From: an uncultured Clostridium sp.
GTDB lineage: Bacteria; Bacillota; Clostridia; Clostridiales; Clostridiaceae
NCBI GenBank assembly: GCA_934746015.1
Contig: CAKVEW010000040.1
Coordinates: 1-27,575, forward strand
DNA length: 27,575 bases
Direction of reading: 5' to 3'
A program made the translations under genes and the position numbers. The notes beneath the pieces were generated by a model that saw only the letters and a program-made list of their open reading frames with translations, was not told the DNA's origin and did not search any database. Shown here one piece after another: positions 16,666-25,356 of this stretch (positions within the stretch are counted from its first letter, which is position 1; each line of letters starts with the position of its first letter).

Positions 16666-17445
16666 ATGAAAGAGATAAAGAAATATTTAGAATCAAGAAT
16701 TGGAACATATGGATTTTTTTTCGAAGATTTGAAGAGTGGTTATATTTATGGTTATAATGAAAACGTTCAGATGACGGCTGCGGGTTGTATGAAGTTGCCT
16801 ATAGCAGTATCTTTAATTAAAGCTGAAGAAGATAAGAAAATAGATTTCTTAGATAAAATTAAAATTGATAGCAAAGATAAAGTATATGGAACAGGAATAA
16901 TTCATGAGTTTAATGAAAGAGAGTATACTGTTTTTGAATTATTAGTTGCAATGTTAATTCAAAGTGATAATACTGCTGCTAATAAGATAATAGAAATACT
17001 TGGAATGGAAAATATTAATAATGATATAAGAAGTATGGGATTAAAAAATACCGTATTAAATAGAAAAACTACTGATGAGAGAAAATCAAAAGATGAAGTT
17101 GAAAATATGACTTCTGCATTTGATTTAGCTCAAATTTGGAAGCATTTATATAATGGAACTTTTTTAAATAAAGAAGATAGCCAAATGTTAATTGATATAT
17201 TAACTAGACAACAAATTAAAAACAAATTAGCTTTATATATTCCAGATGATTTAAAGTATGAGATTTCAAGCAAGACTGGAGATAAAACTGGAGTAGAAAA
17301 TGATACAGAGTTAATTAGATTACCAAAGGGAAACTTCTCCTTTACTGTTTTATCAATGGGAATACCGAATAGTGTATATGGAACAGTAACACTTGCTAAG
17401 TGTGGTAAAATGATGTGGGATGAAGTTATGAATAATTGGCATTGA
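16666..17445 (+). CDS. Class A beta-lactamase-like protein without the active-site serine
   Basis: A 259-residue protein with the class A beta-lactamase/serine hydrolase fold. The SDN element is QSDNTAANKI (residues 100-102) and the KTG element is SSKTGDKTG. The SxxK position reads AAGCMKLPIA: Lys43 fits Lys73, but Gly40 (codon GGT at 16783-16785) stands where the Ser70 nucleophile belongs. No signal peptide is present, so the protein looks cytoplasmic, unlike true beta-lactamases. It is therefore unlikely to give resistance; it may be an inactive homologue with a binding role, or the base could be a sequencing or assembly error (AGT would restore Ser). GGAGGG precedes ATG. Single-gene unit with a terminator. 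Confidence 0.85.
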   Translation: MKEIKKYLESRIGTYGFFFEDLKSGYIYGYNENVQMTAAGCMKLPIAVSLIKAEEDKKIDFLDKIKIDSKDKVYGTGIIHEFNEREYTVFELLVAMLIQSDNTAANKIIEILGMENINNDIRSMGLKNTVLNRKTTDERKSKDEVENMTSAFDLAQIWKHLYNGTFLNKEDSQMLIDILTRQQIKNKLALYIPDDLKYEISSKTGDKTGVENDTELIRLPKGNFSFTVLSMGIPNSVYGTVTLAKCGKMMWDEVMNNWH

Positions 17446-17482
17446 TTTTCATTAGATGAGAATAAGTATATAAGGTATTAGT

Positions 17483-17513
17483 AAGAGTGGCGACTGTGTC
17501 GACACTCTTTTTA
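17483..17513 (+). terminator. Rho-independent terminator of the beta-lactamase-like gene
   Basis: AAGAGTG (17483-17489) pairs with CACTCTT (17503-17509), with an inner CGA/TCG extension across a G-A mismatch, followed by TTTTTA. Confidence 0.82.
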
Positions 17514-17627
17514 CATTTAAAATAAAGTTTAACAATTCAATAACATAATATCTTATCATTAATATAATAAATAGTAAGAGGAAATGTAACAAAAGATAAA
17601 AGATTATTAACAGAGGTGAGATATAAA

Positions 17628-18791
17628 GTGAGTAGAACATTTGGGATAGATGTAAGTACTTGGCAAGGAAATTTTAATTTTAAGTTAGCTGCTGATGAGG
17701 GCGTTAAATTTGCTATAATTAGAGGTGCTTACAATAAAAGTAAAGATAATAGATTTGAAGAGTATTATAAAAATGCTAAAGCTGTTGGCTTAAAGGTAGG
17801 AGTATACCAATATAGTATGGCAACTACAGTAGAAGAAGCTATATCAGAAGCAAAGTTTTTAGAAGATTATGTATTAAAAAATAAGAAATTTGAACTGCCT
17901 ATTTATTTTGATGTAGAAGATAATGTTCAGAAAAATCTTAGTAAAAATCAAGTTTCAAATTTAGCTAAAGCTTGGTTAGATTATCTTGAGGGAAGAGGAT
18001 ACTTTGTAGGAGTATATTCAAGTAAGTCATTTCTTGAGAGTTATTTAAATGAGGATATACGAATAGATTTTTCTATATGGGTTGCACAATGGGCTACTGA
18101 GTGTACCTATAAAGGACCTTATGGAATGTGGCAATTCGGAGGGGAAACAAATTTAATTAGAACTAATAAAGTAGCTGGTGTAGTTTGTGATCAAAACTAT
18201 ATGATAGTGGATTATCCTTCTATAATAATTAAAAAAGGCATGAATGGATATGGAGTTCCTAATAGTGGAAATGAGAATGGTCCTAAGGAAGAGCCAAAAG
18301 ATAATACAGGAGATGTTACTAAAGTTAATTATGTAGTAAAAGAAGGAGATACTCTTTCTTCAATAGCTGTTAAATATGGGACCACTTATGAATCTATAGC
18401 AAAATTGAATGGAATAAGTAATCCAAATTTGATATATCCAGGACAAGTATTAAAGATAGAAGCATCAAAGAAAGATATTTCAAATAGTGAAGGAATTTAT
18501 TATACTGTAAAAGCTGGGGATAATCTTTCTTCAATAGCAATAAAATATGGAGTTAATTATCAAACTTTAGCAAGTATTAATGGAATAAGTAATCCAAATT
18601 TAATATATCCAGGACAAGTGTTATTAATAAGTGGAGATAATAAATCCAAGATTTATTATACTGTAAGACCAGGAGATACACTTTCTAGTATAGCTACTAC
18701 TCATGGAGTTAGTTATCAGTCTATAGTTAATTTAAATAATATAAGTAATCCAAATTTAATATATCCAGGAGAAGTATTAAGAATAATATAA
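17628..18791 (+). CDS. GH25 lysozyme (N-acetylmuramidase) with three C-terminal LysM domains
   Basis: Cell-wall hydrolase that should cut the N-acetylmuramic acid to N-acetylglucosamine bond of peptidoglycan. The GH25 domain spans residues ~4-195: GIDVSTWQG with Asp8, YFDVEDN with the catalytic Asp95/Glu97, and WVAQW near the end. A ~30-residue polar linker leads to three LysM peptidoglycan-binding modules (each EGDTLSSIA... [11 protein letters not shown]). The start is GTG 17628 with AGAGGTGAG ending 7 nt upstream; the longer frame from 17616 begins inside that ribosome site. There is no signal peptide, so export would need lysis, a holin-like route or a non-classical path. Autolytic lysozymes of this type occur in clostridia, and phage endolysins share the plan; no phage genes lie nearby. 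Confidence 0.92.
   Translation: MSRTFGIDVSTWQGNFNFKLAADEGVKFAIIRGAYNKSKDNRFEEYYKNAKAVGLKVGVYQYSMATTVEEAISEAKFLEDYVLKNKKFELPIYFDVEDNVQKNLSKNQVSNLAKAWLDYLEGRGYFVGVYSSKSFLESYLNEDIRIDFSIWVAQWATECTYKGPYGMWQFGGETNLIRTNKVAGVVCDQNYMIVDYPSIIIKKGMNGYGVPNSGNENGPKEEPKDNTGDVTKVNYVVKEGDTLSSIAVKYGTTYESIAKLNGISNPNLIYPGQVLKIEASKKDISNSEGIYYTVKAGDNLSSIAIKYGVNYQTLASINGISNPNLIYPGQVLLISGDNKSKIYYTVRPGDTLSSIATTHGVSYQSIVNLNNISNPNLIYPGEVLRII
18330..18791 (+). repeat. Three tandem LysM-coding repeats
   Basis: Three ~130-150-bp LysM units. The most conserved core, coding for NPNLIYPG and its flanks, recurs at about 18408-18452, 18579-18623 and 18740-18778 with only a few base changes. This points to recent duplication or gene conversion within the lysozyme gene. 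It is a coding repeat, not a CRISPR array. Confidence 0.85.
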
Positions 18792-18802
18792 TAGTAAATT
18801 TT

Positions 18803-18833
18803 GAATAGAGCTGAAAAATCAGCTCTATTCTTA
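18803..18833 (+). terminator. Hairpin terminator of the lysozyme gene
   Basis: GAATAGAGCTGA (18803-18814) pairs perfectly with TCAGCTCTATTC (18819-18830) around AAAA, a 12-bp stem. Only TTAT follows, so the T-tract is weak. Confidence 0.7.
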
Positions 18834-18848
18834 TATAGAAATAGTTTC

Positions 18849-18877
18849 TTGACAAGGAGTATTATAAGTGTTATTCT
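18849..18877 (+). promoter_or_regulatory. Sigma-A promoter of the pyr operon
   Basis: Consensus -35 TTGACA (18849-18854), 17-bp spacer and -10 TATTCT (18872-18877). Transcription would start near 18884, a few bases before the PyrR-binding hairpin. Confidence 0.8.
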
Positions 18878-18889
18878 AATGGAAAAGAT

Positions 18890-18988
18890 AACCTTTAAGC
18901 TAATCCAGAGAGATTAATAAGGGAGATAAAAAGTATTTCAAATACTTAAGTTTATTATGTCTTCCTTTAATATGAGGAAGTTTTTTTA
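18890..18988 (+). promoter_or_regulatory. PyrR-dependent transcription attenuator of the pyr operon
   Basis: The leader has the three parts of a PyrR attenuator. The binding loop has CCAGAGAG (18905-18912) in a TAAT/ATTA stem, with an outer CCTT (18892-18895)/AAGG (18919-18922) pair, matching the known PyrR anti-antiterminator. The terminator is CTTCCT (18961-18966)/AGGAAG (18975-18980) followed by seven T. The antiterminator is the 3' half of the binding hairpin (18913-18925), which can pair with 18961-18971 (11 bp with a 2-nt bulge) and so excludes both other hairpins. By the Bacillus model, UMP/UTP-bound PyrR holds the first hairpin and lets the terminator form. pyrR itself is not in the window. 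Confidence 0.87.
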
Positions 18989-19048
18989 TACAAAAAAAAT
19001 AGTAAGACCTTTAAATTTAACACAGTGATGTTAACAAGGAGTGATAAT

Positions 19049-19969
19049 ATGAAAAGTAAACATTTAATTGATTCAATGGATTTTTCTAAAAATGAATTAG
19101 AGGAAATCTTTAATTTAGCTCATCAAATTATAGCAAATCCGAGAGAATACTCCCATATTTGTCATGGGAAGATATTAGCTACACTATTTTATGAACCAAG
19201 TACTAGAACAAGATTTAGTTTTGAAGCTGCTATGATGAAACTTGGAGGAAAGATATTAGGCTTTTCTGAACCAAATTCCACTTCAACAGCCAAGGGAGAA
19301 ACTTTAGCGGACACTATTACTATGGTATCTATCTACTCAGATATAATAGCAATGAGACACCCTATGGAAGGGTCAGCAAAACTTGCTAGTATGTACTCAA
19401 AGGTTCCAATAATTAATGCTGGTGATGGAGGTCATCAACATCCAACTCAAACTTTAACAGATCTTTTAACTATCCAAACCTTAAAACAGGGTCTAGAAAA
19501 TCACATAATAGGAATATGTGGTGATCTTAAAAATGGAAGGACAGTACACTCATTAATAAAAGCCATGTCCAGATATAGTGGAACTAGATTTATATTGATT
19601 TCACCTAAAGAATTATCTCTGCCAGATTATATTAGAGAGGAAATATTACTTAAAAATAATATTAAATTTAAAGAAGTTGATAAATTAGAAGATGTAATTA
19701 ATGAAGTAGATATCCTTTATATGACAAGAATTCAAAAAGAAAGATTTTTCAATGAAGAAGAATATTTAAGATTAAAAGATAGCTATATATTAGATAGAGA
19801 AAAAATGAAATTAGCAAAAGAAGATATGATAGTTCTTCATCCATTGCCAAGAGTAAATGAAATAGATATAGAAGTGGACAAGGATAGCAGAGCTTGTTAC
19901 TTTAAACAAGCAGAATTTGGAATGTATGTAAGAATGGCATTAATAGCAAAGCTTTTGGAGGTGGTATAG
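19049..19969 (+). CDS. pyrB: Aspartate carbamoyltransferase, catalytic chain
   Basis: Second step of UMP synthesis: carbamoyl phosphate plus aspartate to carbamoyl-aspartate. The carbamoyl phosphate site [38 protein letters not shown] and [10 protein letters not shown] are all intact. ATG 19049 (306 residues) is chosen over the in-frame ATG 19025 because AAGGAGTG at 19037-19044 serves it and the N-terminus [14 protein letters not shown] matches the family. It is the first gene of the attenuated pyr operon. The stop codon directly abuts the pyrI start (TAGATG), so the catalytic and regulatory chains are coupled in translation. Confidence 0.96.
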   Translation: MKSKHLIDSMDFSKNELEEIFNLAHQIIANPREYSHICHGKILATLFYEPSTRTRFSFEAAMMKLGGKILGFSEPNSTSTAKGETLADTITMVSIYSDIIAMRHPMEGSAKLASMYSKVPIINAGDGGHQHPTQTLTDLLTIQTLKQGLENHIIGICGDLKNGRTVHSLIKAMSRYSGTRFILISPKELSLPDYIREEILLKNNIKFKEVDKLEDVINEVDILYMTRIQKERFFNEEEYLRLKDSYILDREKMKLAKEDMIVLHPLPRVNEIDIEVDKDSRACYFKQAEFGMYVRMALIAKLLEVV

Positions 19970-20401
19970 ATGTTAGAAATAACTACTATAAAGGATGGAT
20001 TAGTAATTGACCATATAAAAGCAGGAGTTGGAATTAAAATATTTAAATATTTAAATTTAGATAAGGTTAATAGTCAAGTAGCTTTAATAATGAATGTTAA
20101 AAGTGAAAAGATGGGGAAGAAGGATATTATAAAAATTGAAAATTCTTCAGATATTGATTATACCGTTATTACTTTATTATCTCCTCACTTAACAATTAAT
20201 GAAATAATGAATGGAGAAATATGTAACAAAATAAAGCCAGAATTACCTAAGCAGGTAGTAAATATATTAAAGTGTAATAATCCAAGATGTATAACTACTG
20301 TAGAAAATTATGTTCCTCATACATTTAGATTAATTAATGAAAATAAGGGAACTTATAAGTGTGATTATTGCGATAATATAATAAAATTATCTGATTTATA
20401 A
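19970..20401 (+). CDS. pyrI: Aspartate carbamoyltransferase, regulatory chain
   Basis: Nucleotide-binding regulatory subunit that joins PyrB catalytic trimers into the allosteric holoenzyme. At 143 residues it is slightly shorter than E. coli PyrI. The C-terminal zinc domain is intact with four Cys in CNNPRC and CDYC, which contact the catalytic chain. The N-terminal allosteric domain begins with [20 protein letters not shown]. The ribosome site GGAGG is inside the pyrB end. Presence of pyrI is usual in clostridia but not in Bacillus, where PyrB works alone. Confidence 0.95.
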   Translation: MLEITTIKDGLVIDHIKAGVGIKIFKYLNLDKVNSQVALIMNVKSEKMGKKDIIKIENSSDIDYTVITLLSPHLTINEIMNGEICNKIKPELPKQVVNILKCNNPRCITTVENYVPHTFRLINENKGTYKCDYCDNIIKLSDL

Positions 20402-20417
20402 GAGAAGAGGTGCAATT

Positions 20418-21614
20418 ATGGATTTATTAATTAAAAATGCTAGGATTGTTGATTACTCACAGGATTTTATTGGGGATATTTATATAGAAAAAGGAATAAT
20501 TAAGGAAATAGGATTAAATATTAATATAGAGAATATAGAAACTATTAATGCAAAGGGACTTGTAGTAATGCCTTCATTTATAGATACACATGCTCATTTT
20601 AGAGAGCCTGGATTAACTTATAAAGAAGATATAAAAACAGGATCAAGAGCAGCACTGCGAGGGGGATATACAGGAGTTTGCCTAATGGCAAATACTCAGC
20701 CTATATGTTCAAATAAAGAAGTTTTGGAAATAGTAAGAAATAGAGAGAAAGAATTAGATTTAGTAGATTTACATCAGTGTGTATCAGTTACTAATGGATT
20801 TAATGGTAAAGATTTAAGTCACTTAGATGAATTTATAGGAGATAAAAAACTTAAAGCAATTTCAGATGATGGTGTTGGTGTTATGGATTCTGAAGTGATG
20901 TTTGAAGCTATGTTAAAAGCAAAAGAAAATAATTGGATTATAATGTCTCACGCAGAAGATAGGGGATTTTCAGATATAGATATGAGAATAGCTGAAAATA
21001 TAATGACCTTAAGAGATATATACTTAGCTAAGGAAACTGGAGCTAGGCTTCATATGTGTCATGTTAGTACTAAGGAAGCTATTAAATATATTAAAGAAGC
21101 AAAGGAAGACTATAAAAATATAACTTGCGAGGTTACACCACATCATATAGCCTTAACAAAGGATTTAAATAATTATAGAGTAAATCCTCCTATAAGAGAG
21201 AAAGAAGATGTAAATGCTATAATAAAGGCAATTAAAAATGGAGTAGTGGATTGTATAGGTACAGATCATGCGCCTCATACAAAAGAAGATAAAGAGAAGG
21301 GGTCTCCAGGAATGGTTGGATTAGAAACTGCCTTTCCAATTTGCTATACAAGATTAGTTAAGTCTAAAGAAATAAGTCTAAATAAATTAAGTGAACTAAT
21401 GTCTAAAAATAGTGCTAATATTCTAGGAATGAATAAAGGGATAATTAGCCCAGGAATAGATGGAGACCTAGTACTAGTAGACTTAAATAAAAAAATAAAA
21501 ATAGATTCAAAAGAGTTTTACTCAAAAGCTCAAAATACACCTTTTGAAGGAATGGAATTTTACGGGGAAATTCAAAGTACAATAAAAGCTGGAAAGGTTC
21601 TTTATAAAAGATAG
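20418..21614 (+). CDS. pyrC: Dihydroorotase (type I)
   Basis: Third step of UMP synthesis: reversible cyclisation of carbamoyl-aspartate to dihydroorotate. Amidohydrolase fold, 398 residues. Zinc ligands are visible in [10 protein letters not shown] (the HxH pair), in SHAED, in [11 protein letters not shown] and in the [13 protein letters not shown] loop (Asp). The length and the DHAPH motif put it in the long Gram-positive class. AGAAGAGGTG lies before ATG, 16 bp after pyrI. Confidence 0.96.
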   Translation: MDLLIKNARIVDYSQDFIGDIYIEKGIIKEIGLNINIENIETINAKGLVVMPSFIDTHAHFREPGLTYKEDIKTGSRAALRGGYTGVCLMANTQPICSNKEVLEIVRNREKELDLVDLHQCVSVTNGFNGKDLSHLDEFIGDKKLKAISDDGVGVMDSEVMFEAMLKAKENNWIIMSHAEDRGFSDIDMRIAENIMTLRDIYLAKETGARLHMCHVSTKEAIKYIKEAKEDYKNITCEVTPHHIALTKDLNNYRVNPPIREKEDVNAIIKAIKNGVVDCIGTDHAPHTKEDKEKGSPGMVGLETAFPICYTRLVKSKEISLNKLSELMSKNSANILGMNKGIISPGIDGDLVLVDLNKKIKIDSKEFYSKAQNTPFEGMEFYGEIQSTIKAGKVLYKR

Positions 21615-21623
21615 GGGGATATT

Positions 21624-22499
21624 ATGAGGAGTTCTATAATAGATAAGTTATTTAATAGAGTAAAAGAAAGAGGAGTAGTATGCCTAGGATTGGATACAGC
21701 AATAGAATACATACCTACTTATCTTTTTGAAGGAAAAAATGAAATAGAAGCCTTAGTTGAATTTAATAAACAAATAATAGATGCAACTAAAGATGTAGTA
21801 GCTTGTTTTAAAGTTCAAATAGCTTATTATGAGGCTTTAGGTATAAAAGGATTAATAGCATATAAGGAAACCTTAGACTATTTGAGAAAAAATGATGCAA
21901 TAATAATTGCTGATATAAAAAGGGGAGATATTGCTGCAACAGCAAAGCAATATGCAAAAGCTCATTTTGAAGGAGATTTTGAAGCGGATTTTATAACCTT
22001 AAGTCCTTATATGGGAATGGATAGTATAGAACCATATATTCCATATATAGAAAAAGGTAGTAAAGGAGTATTTTCACTAGTTAGGACATCTAATCCAGGA
22101 GCAGAAGATATAGAAATGCTTAAGACTAAAGATGGAAGAGAAGTCTATAAGATAGTGGGGGATAAACTTGTTGAAATAGGTAATAAAATTACTGGTGATT
22201 GTGGGTACTCAAGTATAGGCGGAGTAGTAGGATGTACTCATATTGAAGAAGGAATTGAAATAAGAAAGAGATTTAAAAATATGTTTTTCTTGATACCAGG
22301 ATACGGTGCTCAAGGTGGAAAAGCAGAGGATGTGGCATTATATTTAAATAACGGAAATGGAGGAGTTGTTAACTCTTCAAGAGCTATTCTTTTAGCATAT
22401 AAGAAGCAAGAGGGAAGAGAAAAAGAGTTTGCGTTATGTGCAAGAGAAGAAGTTATTAGAATGAGAGATGATATAAGAACTGCAGTAGAAAGTCGATAG
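21624..22499 (+). CDS. pyrF: Orotidine 5'-phosphate decarboxylase (type 2)
   Basis: Last step of UMP synthesis: OMP to UMP and CO2. The longer class-2 form, 291 residues. The catalytic Asp-Lys-x-x-Asp array reads DIKRGDIAATAKQYA. Other features are VCLGLDTAIEYIP at the start and FLIPGYGAQGGKAEDV near the phosphate site. The ribosome site AGGGGG directly follows the pyrC stop, with a 9-bp gap. Its partner pyrE, which makes OMP, is not in this operon. Confidence 0.95.
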   Translation: MRSSIIDKLFNRVKERGVVCLGLDTAIEYIPTYLFEGKNEIEALVEFNKQIIDATKDVVACFKVQIAYYEALGIKGLIAYKETLDYLRKNDAIIIADIKRGDIAATAKQYAKAHFEGDFEADFITLSPYMGMDSIEPYIPYIEKGSKGVFSLVRTSNPGAEDIEMLKTKDGREVYKIVGDKLVEIGNKITGDCGYSSIGGVVGCTHIEEGIEIRKRFKNMFFLIPGYGAQGGKAEDVALYLNNGNGGVVNSSRAILLAYKKQEGREKEFALCAREEVIRMRDDIRTAVESR

Positions 22500-22514
22500 G
22501 GGGAAACTAAAAAT

Positions 22515-23252
22515 ATGGGTTATTTCAAATCAAAAGTTATATCAAATGAAATGATAGTTAGTGGAATATATAAAATGGTTGTAGAAGATGATAACTATGT
22601 AAAGCCAGGGCAGTTTTACATGTTAAAGTTAGATGGACAAACCTTACTTCCAAGACCTATAAGCATTTGTGAAAAAAATAAAGGAAATATAACTTTCTTA
22701 TATGCAGTAGTAGGTAAGGCTACTAAAGAATATATAAACTTGAAAAAAGGAGATTATATAAACCTTACTGGGCCATTAGGAAATGGATTTAATGTATATG
22801 ATAGTTTAGGAAAAGTAGCTTTAGTTTCAGGAGGCATTGGGACTGCACCTATGTTAGAAGTAGCAAAAAGACTAAGGGAAAATAATAATTGTTTAAAGAT
22901 AGATTTATACGCAGGGTTTAGGGATGACATTTATTTAGTAGATGAAATAAATGAATATGCTGATAATACTTATATAAGTACTAATAATGGGAAGCATGGG
23001 CATAAAGGGTTTATAACAGATATTATTAAAGTAGAAGATTATGATACTGTATTATGCTGTGGTCCAGAAATAATGATGAAAAAAGTCATAGATATGTGTA
23101 AAGAGAAAAATATAAAAATATATATATCCATGGAAAAGCATATGGCTTGTGGAGTAGGAGCTTGCTTAGTATGTACTTGTAAAACAAAAGATGGTAATAA
23201 AAGAACTTGTAAAGATGGTCCAGTCTTTGATGGATATTATGTTGAGCTTTAA
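22515..23252 (+). CDS. pyrK: Dihydroorotate dehydrogenase B, electron-transfer subunit
   Basis: FAD and 2Fe-2S subunit that links the PyrD catalytic subunit to NAD+. FAD-binding residues lie in [12 protein letters not shown] (the RPxS motif), and the NAD-binding segment is [19 protein letters not shown]. The C-terminal iron-sulfur ligands are four Cys in [15 protein letters not shown] and [10 protein letters not shown]. Length 245 is typical. GATAGGGGGAAAC precedes ATG, and pyrD follows after 20 bp, as expected for the two subunits of the heterotetramer. Confidence 0.95.
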   Translation: MGYFKSKVISNEMIVSGIYKMVVEDDNYVKPGQFYMLKLDGQTLLPRPISICEKNKGNITFLYAVVGKATKEYINLKKGDYINLTGPLGNGFNVYDSLGKVALVSGGIGTAPMLEVAKRLRENNNCLKIDLYAGFRDDIYLVDEINEYADNTYISTNNGKHGHKGFITDIIKVEDYDTVLCCGPEIMMKKVIDMCKEKNIKIYISMEKHMACGVGACLVCTCKTKDGNKRTCKDGPVFDGYYVEL

Positions 23253-23272
23253 AATCAAGGGAGGAAAATATA

Positions 23273-24169
23273 ATGTTAAAGGTAAATATAAATGGAGTAG
23301 AATTTAAAAATCCAGTGATAGCTGCCTCAGGAACCTTTGGATTTGGAGCAGAATATAACAATTTTTACGATGTTGGAATTTTAGGAGGAATATCTTCAAA
23401 AGGGTTAACATTAAATCCAAGAGAGGGAAATGAGGGCATTAGAGTCTATGAAACTCCATCTGGGATGATGAATTCTGTTGGACTTCAAAATCCAGGAATA
23501 GATAAATTTATATCTGAAGAGTTACCAAGGATGAAATCTTTAGGAACTAACATAATAGCCAATGTTGGTGGCGGATGCATGGAGGATTATGAAGAAGCCA
23601 TTGAAAGATTAAGAGGGAAGGATATAGATATGATAGAGCTTAATATATCTTGCCCTAATGTTAAATCAGGTGGAATGGCATTTGGAATAAAATCAAAGGT
23701 AGCATATGATGTAGTATCTAAAATAAAGAAAATTTCTGATAAACCACTAATGGTTAAACTTTCTCCTAATGCAGAAGATATAATTGAAATGGCAGTTAGC
23801 TGTGAAGAAGCAGGTGCTGATTCTATATCTTTAATAAATACACTAAAGGGATTTGCAATAGATCCATATAAGAGAAGAGCTGTATTTAATAATGTTTATG
23901 CAGGACTTTCAGGACCAGCAATAAAACCAATTGCATTAAGAATGGTTCATGAAGTTTCAAGTGCTGTAAATATACCGATAGTAGGTATGGGGGGGATTTC
24001 TAATGGAATAGATGCAATTGAATTTATGATGGCAGGAGCAACTGCAATACAAATAGGTACTATTAATTTTATTAATCCACTAGCTGGAAAAAATATAATA
24101 TCAGAAATAGAGAAATTTTGCAAAGAGCAAGGCATTAAAGATATAAATGAAATAATAGGGTGTGTATAA
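23273..24169 (+). CDS. pyrD: Dihydroorotate dehydrogenase B, catalytic subunit (NAD-dependent)
   Basis: Fourth step of UMP synthesis: dihydroorotate to orotate, using FMN. Class 1B, 298 residues. [13 protein letters not shown] binds [20 protein letters not shown] holds the catalytic Cys, and [11 protein letters not shown] binds the FMN phosphate. AGGGAGGAAAA lies before ATG. It is the last gene of the operon, and a long terminator follows; pyrE does not follow as it does in some Gram-positive clusters. Confidence 0.96.
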   Translation: MLKVNINGVEFKNPVIAASGTFGFGAEYNNFYDVGILGGISSKGLTLNPREGNEGIRVYETPSGMMNSVGLQNPGIDKFISEELPRMKSLGTNIIANVGGGCMEDYEEAIERLRGKDIDMIELNISCPNVKSGGMAFGIKSKVAYDVVSKIKKISDKPLMVKLSPNAEDIIEMAVSCEEAGADSISLINTLKGFAIDPYKRRAVFNNVYAGLSGPAIKPIALRMVHEVSSAVNIPIVGMGGISNGIDAIEFMMAGATAIQIGTINFINPLAGKNIISEIEKFCKEQGIKDINEIIGCV

Positions 24170-24178
24170 AAAATACTT

Positions 24179-24224
24179 AAGTTGTAGGATTACTTCTAAA
24201 GTAATCTTGCAACTTTTCTATTTT
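24179..24224 (+). terminator. Rho-independent terminator of the pyr operon
   Basis: AAGTTGTAGGATTACTT (24179-24195) pairs with AAGTAATCTTGCAACTT (24199-24215), a 17-bp stem with two G-T wobbles and a CTA loop, followed by TTCTATTTT. Confidence 0.9.
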
Positions 24225-24388
24225 AGCAATTATTAAAGAAATAAAAGTGTATATTAAATATGTTTTTCGAAATATTCTTTATATTATTATAGAAATGGTG
24301 TAAAATATAGAATGAACAATAATATAATAAATCATTGTATATAATAAACCATTGGTTTTATTAATATGCTATAGTTAAGGAGGATACA

Positions 24389-25231
24389 ATGAGATTTAAA
24401 AGAGCAAGTATAGTTTTTAGTGTAATTATTATAGTATTGTTATTACTTATAGGATTCTGTATAAGTAATATACTAGATAGAGGCACAAAAGAAGTTAAGG
24501 TAGCAAAGAAATTTATAGAGGAATTATATGATAATGATATAATTGAAAAAAATAGCATAATTAAAGCCGATGTAATTGAAGAAGAAGCATTAAATAAATT
24601 ATCTAATAAAAATTCTATTATTAAATATTCAGTTATAATTGGAAACTATGGAGTTGATATAGATAAGAACTACAATGTTTTAGGATTTTCTAATAAAAAT
24701 TTAGGAGAAGAAAAATATAAAGCCGAAAAAATTAGTGAAGAAAAAGCTGTTAATTTGGCTAATGATTACATTGCTAAAATAGTAAATGAAAAGTTTAGTT
24801 TTAAGGAAATAAAGACAAAAGATAACGATAATTCTTTAGTATATAATGTTATTTTTTATAAATATAGAAATGGGTATCCTTGCTATCAACAAGAAATAAA
24901 CACATTAATTAATGTAATAACAGGTAAGTTAGAAGGATATACTAATTACCAACTAGAAAACATAAGTTATGTTGATGAAATCAATATAGATGAAGAAAAT
25001 GCAATAGAAAGTATAAATAGCAATTTTAAGAATTTAAATCTTAATATAAAAATAGAGGGAAAACCAACTTTAGCTTATATAAATAGTTCAGATAAAGAAA
25101 TGGTACTAGCGTATGTATTTAACATAAAAATTATAAATAAGGATAATAAAGAAGAATTTATTAATTCTTTTGTAAGAGCAGATAATGGAGAAGTAATAAA
25201 TTATAATTTAGAAGCAGTAGCTAAGAAATAG
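24389..25231 (+). CDS. Membrane-anchored YcdB/PepSY-like protein, function unknown
   Basis: A 280-residue protein with one N-terminal membrane helix (residues ~8-30) and a probably extracellular remainder. Residues ~110-190 look like a YcdB/YcdC or PepSY-like unit: ISEEKAVNLANDYIAKI, then YNVIFYKYRNGYPCYQQEIN and VITGKLEGYTNYQLEN, the helix-plus-sheet pattern with a "tG-x-v-x-y" turn. A second, weaker unit follows (IDEENAIESINSNF, VRADNGEVINYNLE). It resembles YycH/YycI-type envelope regulators in outline only. AAGGAGG lies 7 nt before ATG. It stands alone between the pyr terminator and the long hairpin at 25283. No function is claimed. Confidence 0.75.
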   Translation: MRFKRASIVFSVIIIVLLLLIGFCISNILDRGTKEVKVAKKFIEELYDNDIIEKNSIIKADVIEEEALNKLSNKNSIIKYSVIIGNYGVDIDKNYNVLGFSNKNLGEEKYKAEKISEEKAVNLANDYIAKIVNEKFSFKEIKTKDNDNSLVYNVIFYKYRNGYPCYQQEINTLINVITGKLEGYTNYQLENISYVDEINIDEENAIESINSNFKNLNLNIKIEGKPTLAYINSSDKEMVLAYVFNIKIINKDNKEEFINSFVRADNGEVINYNLEAVAKK

Positions 25232-25282
25232 AAATATTACCTTGCCAATAATCTTTTTATTAATTTCCTTCTTCAGTATAAG

Positions 25283-25356
25283 AAGAGATAGATATTATAT
25301 TTTGGAGACTTTGAGTTTACAAGGTCTTAAAGAATATAATATCTATCTCTTTTTTA
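25283..25356 (+). terminator. Very long hairpin terminator between convergent genes
   Basis: A perfect 19-bp stem joins 25283-25301 and 25333-25351 (outer arm AAGAGATAGATATTATATT). The arms continue inward through wobble pairs to an 8-nt loop near 25313-25320. Six T follow the 3' arm on the plus strand, so it should end the upstream plus-strand gene. It abuts the stop codon of the convergent symporter, whose own transcript would also form it, though with a poorer T-run. Confidence 0.82.

Noticed and set aside
18330..18791. Tandem repeats as a CRISPR array
   Set aside because: They are in-frame LysM-coding units with diverged sequence between cores, not short identical repeats with unique spacers.
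24345..24358. AAACC-ATT-GGTTT palindrome as an operator of the YcdB-like gene
   Set aside because: Only 5-6 bp arms in very AT-rich DNA and no promoter elements around it; chance is likely.
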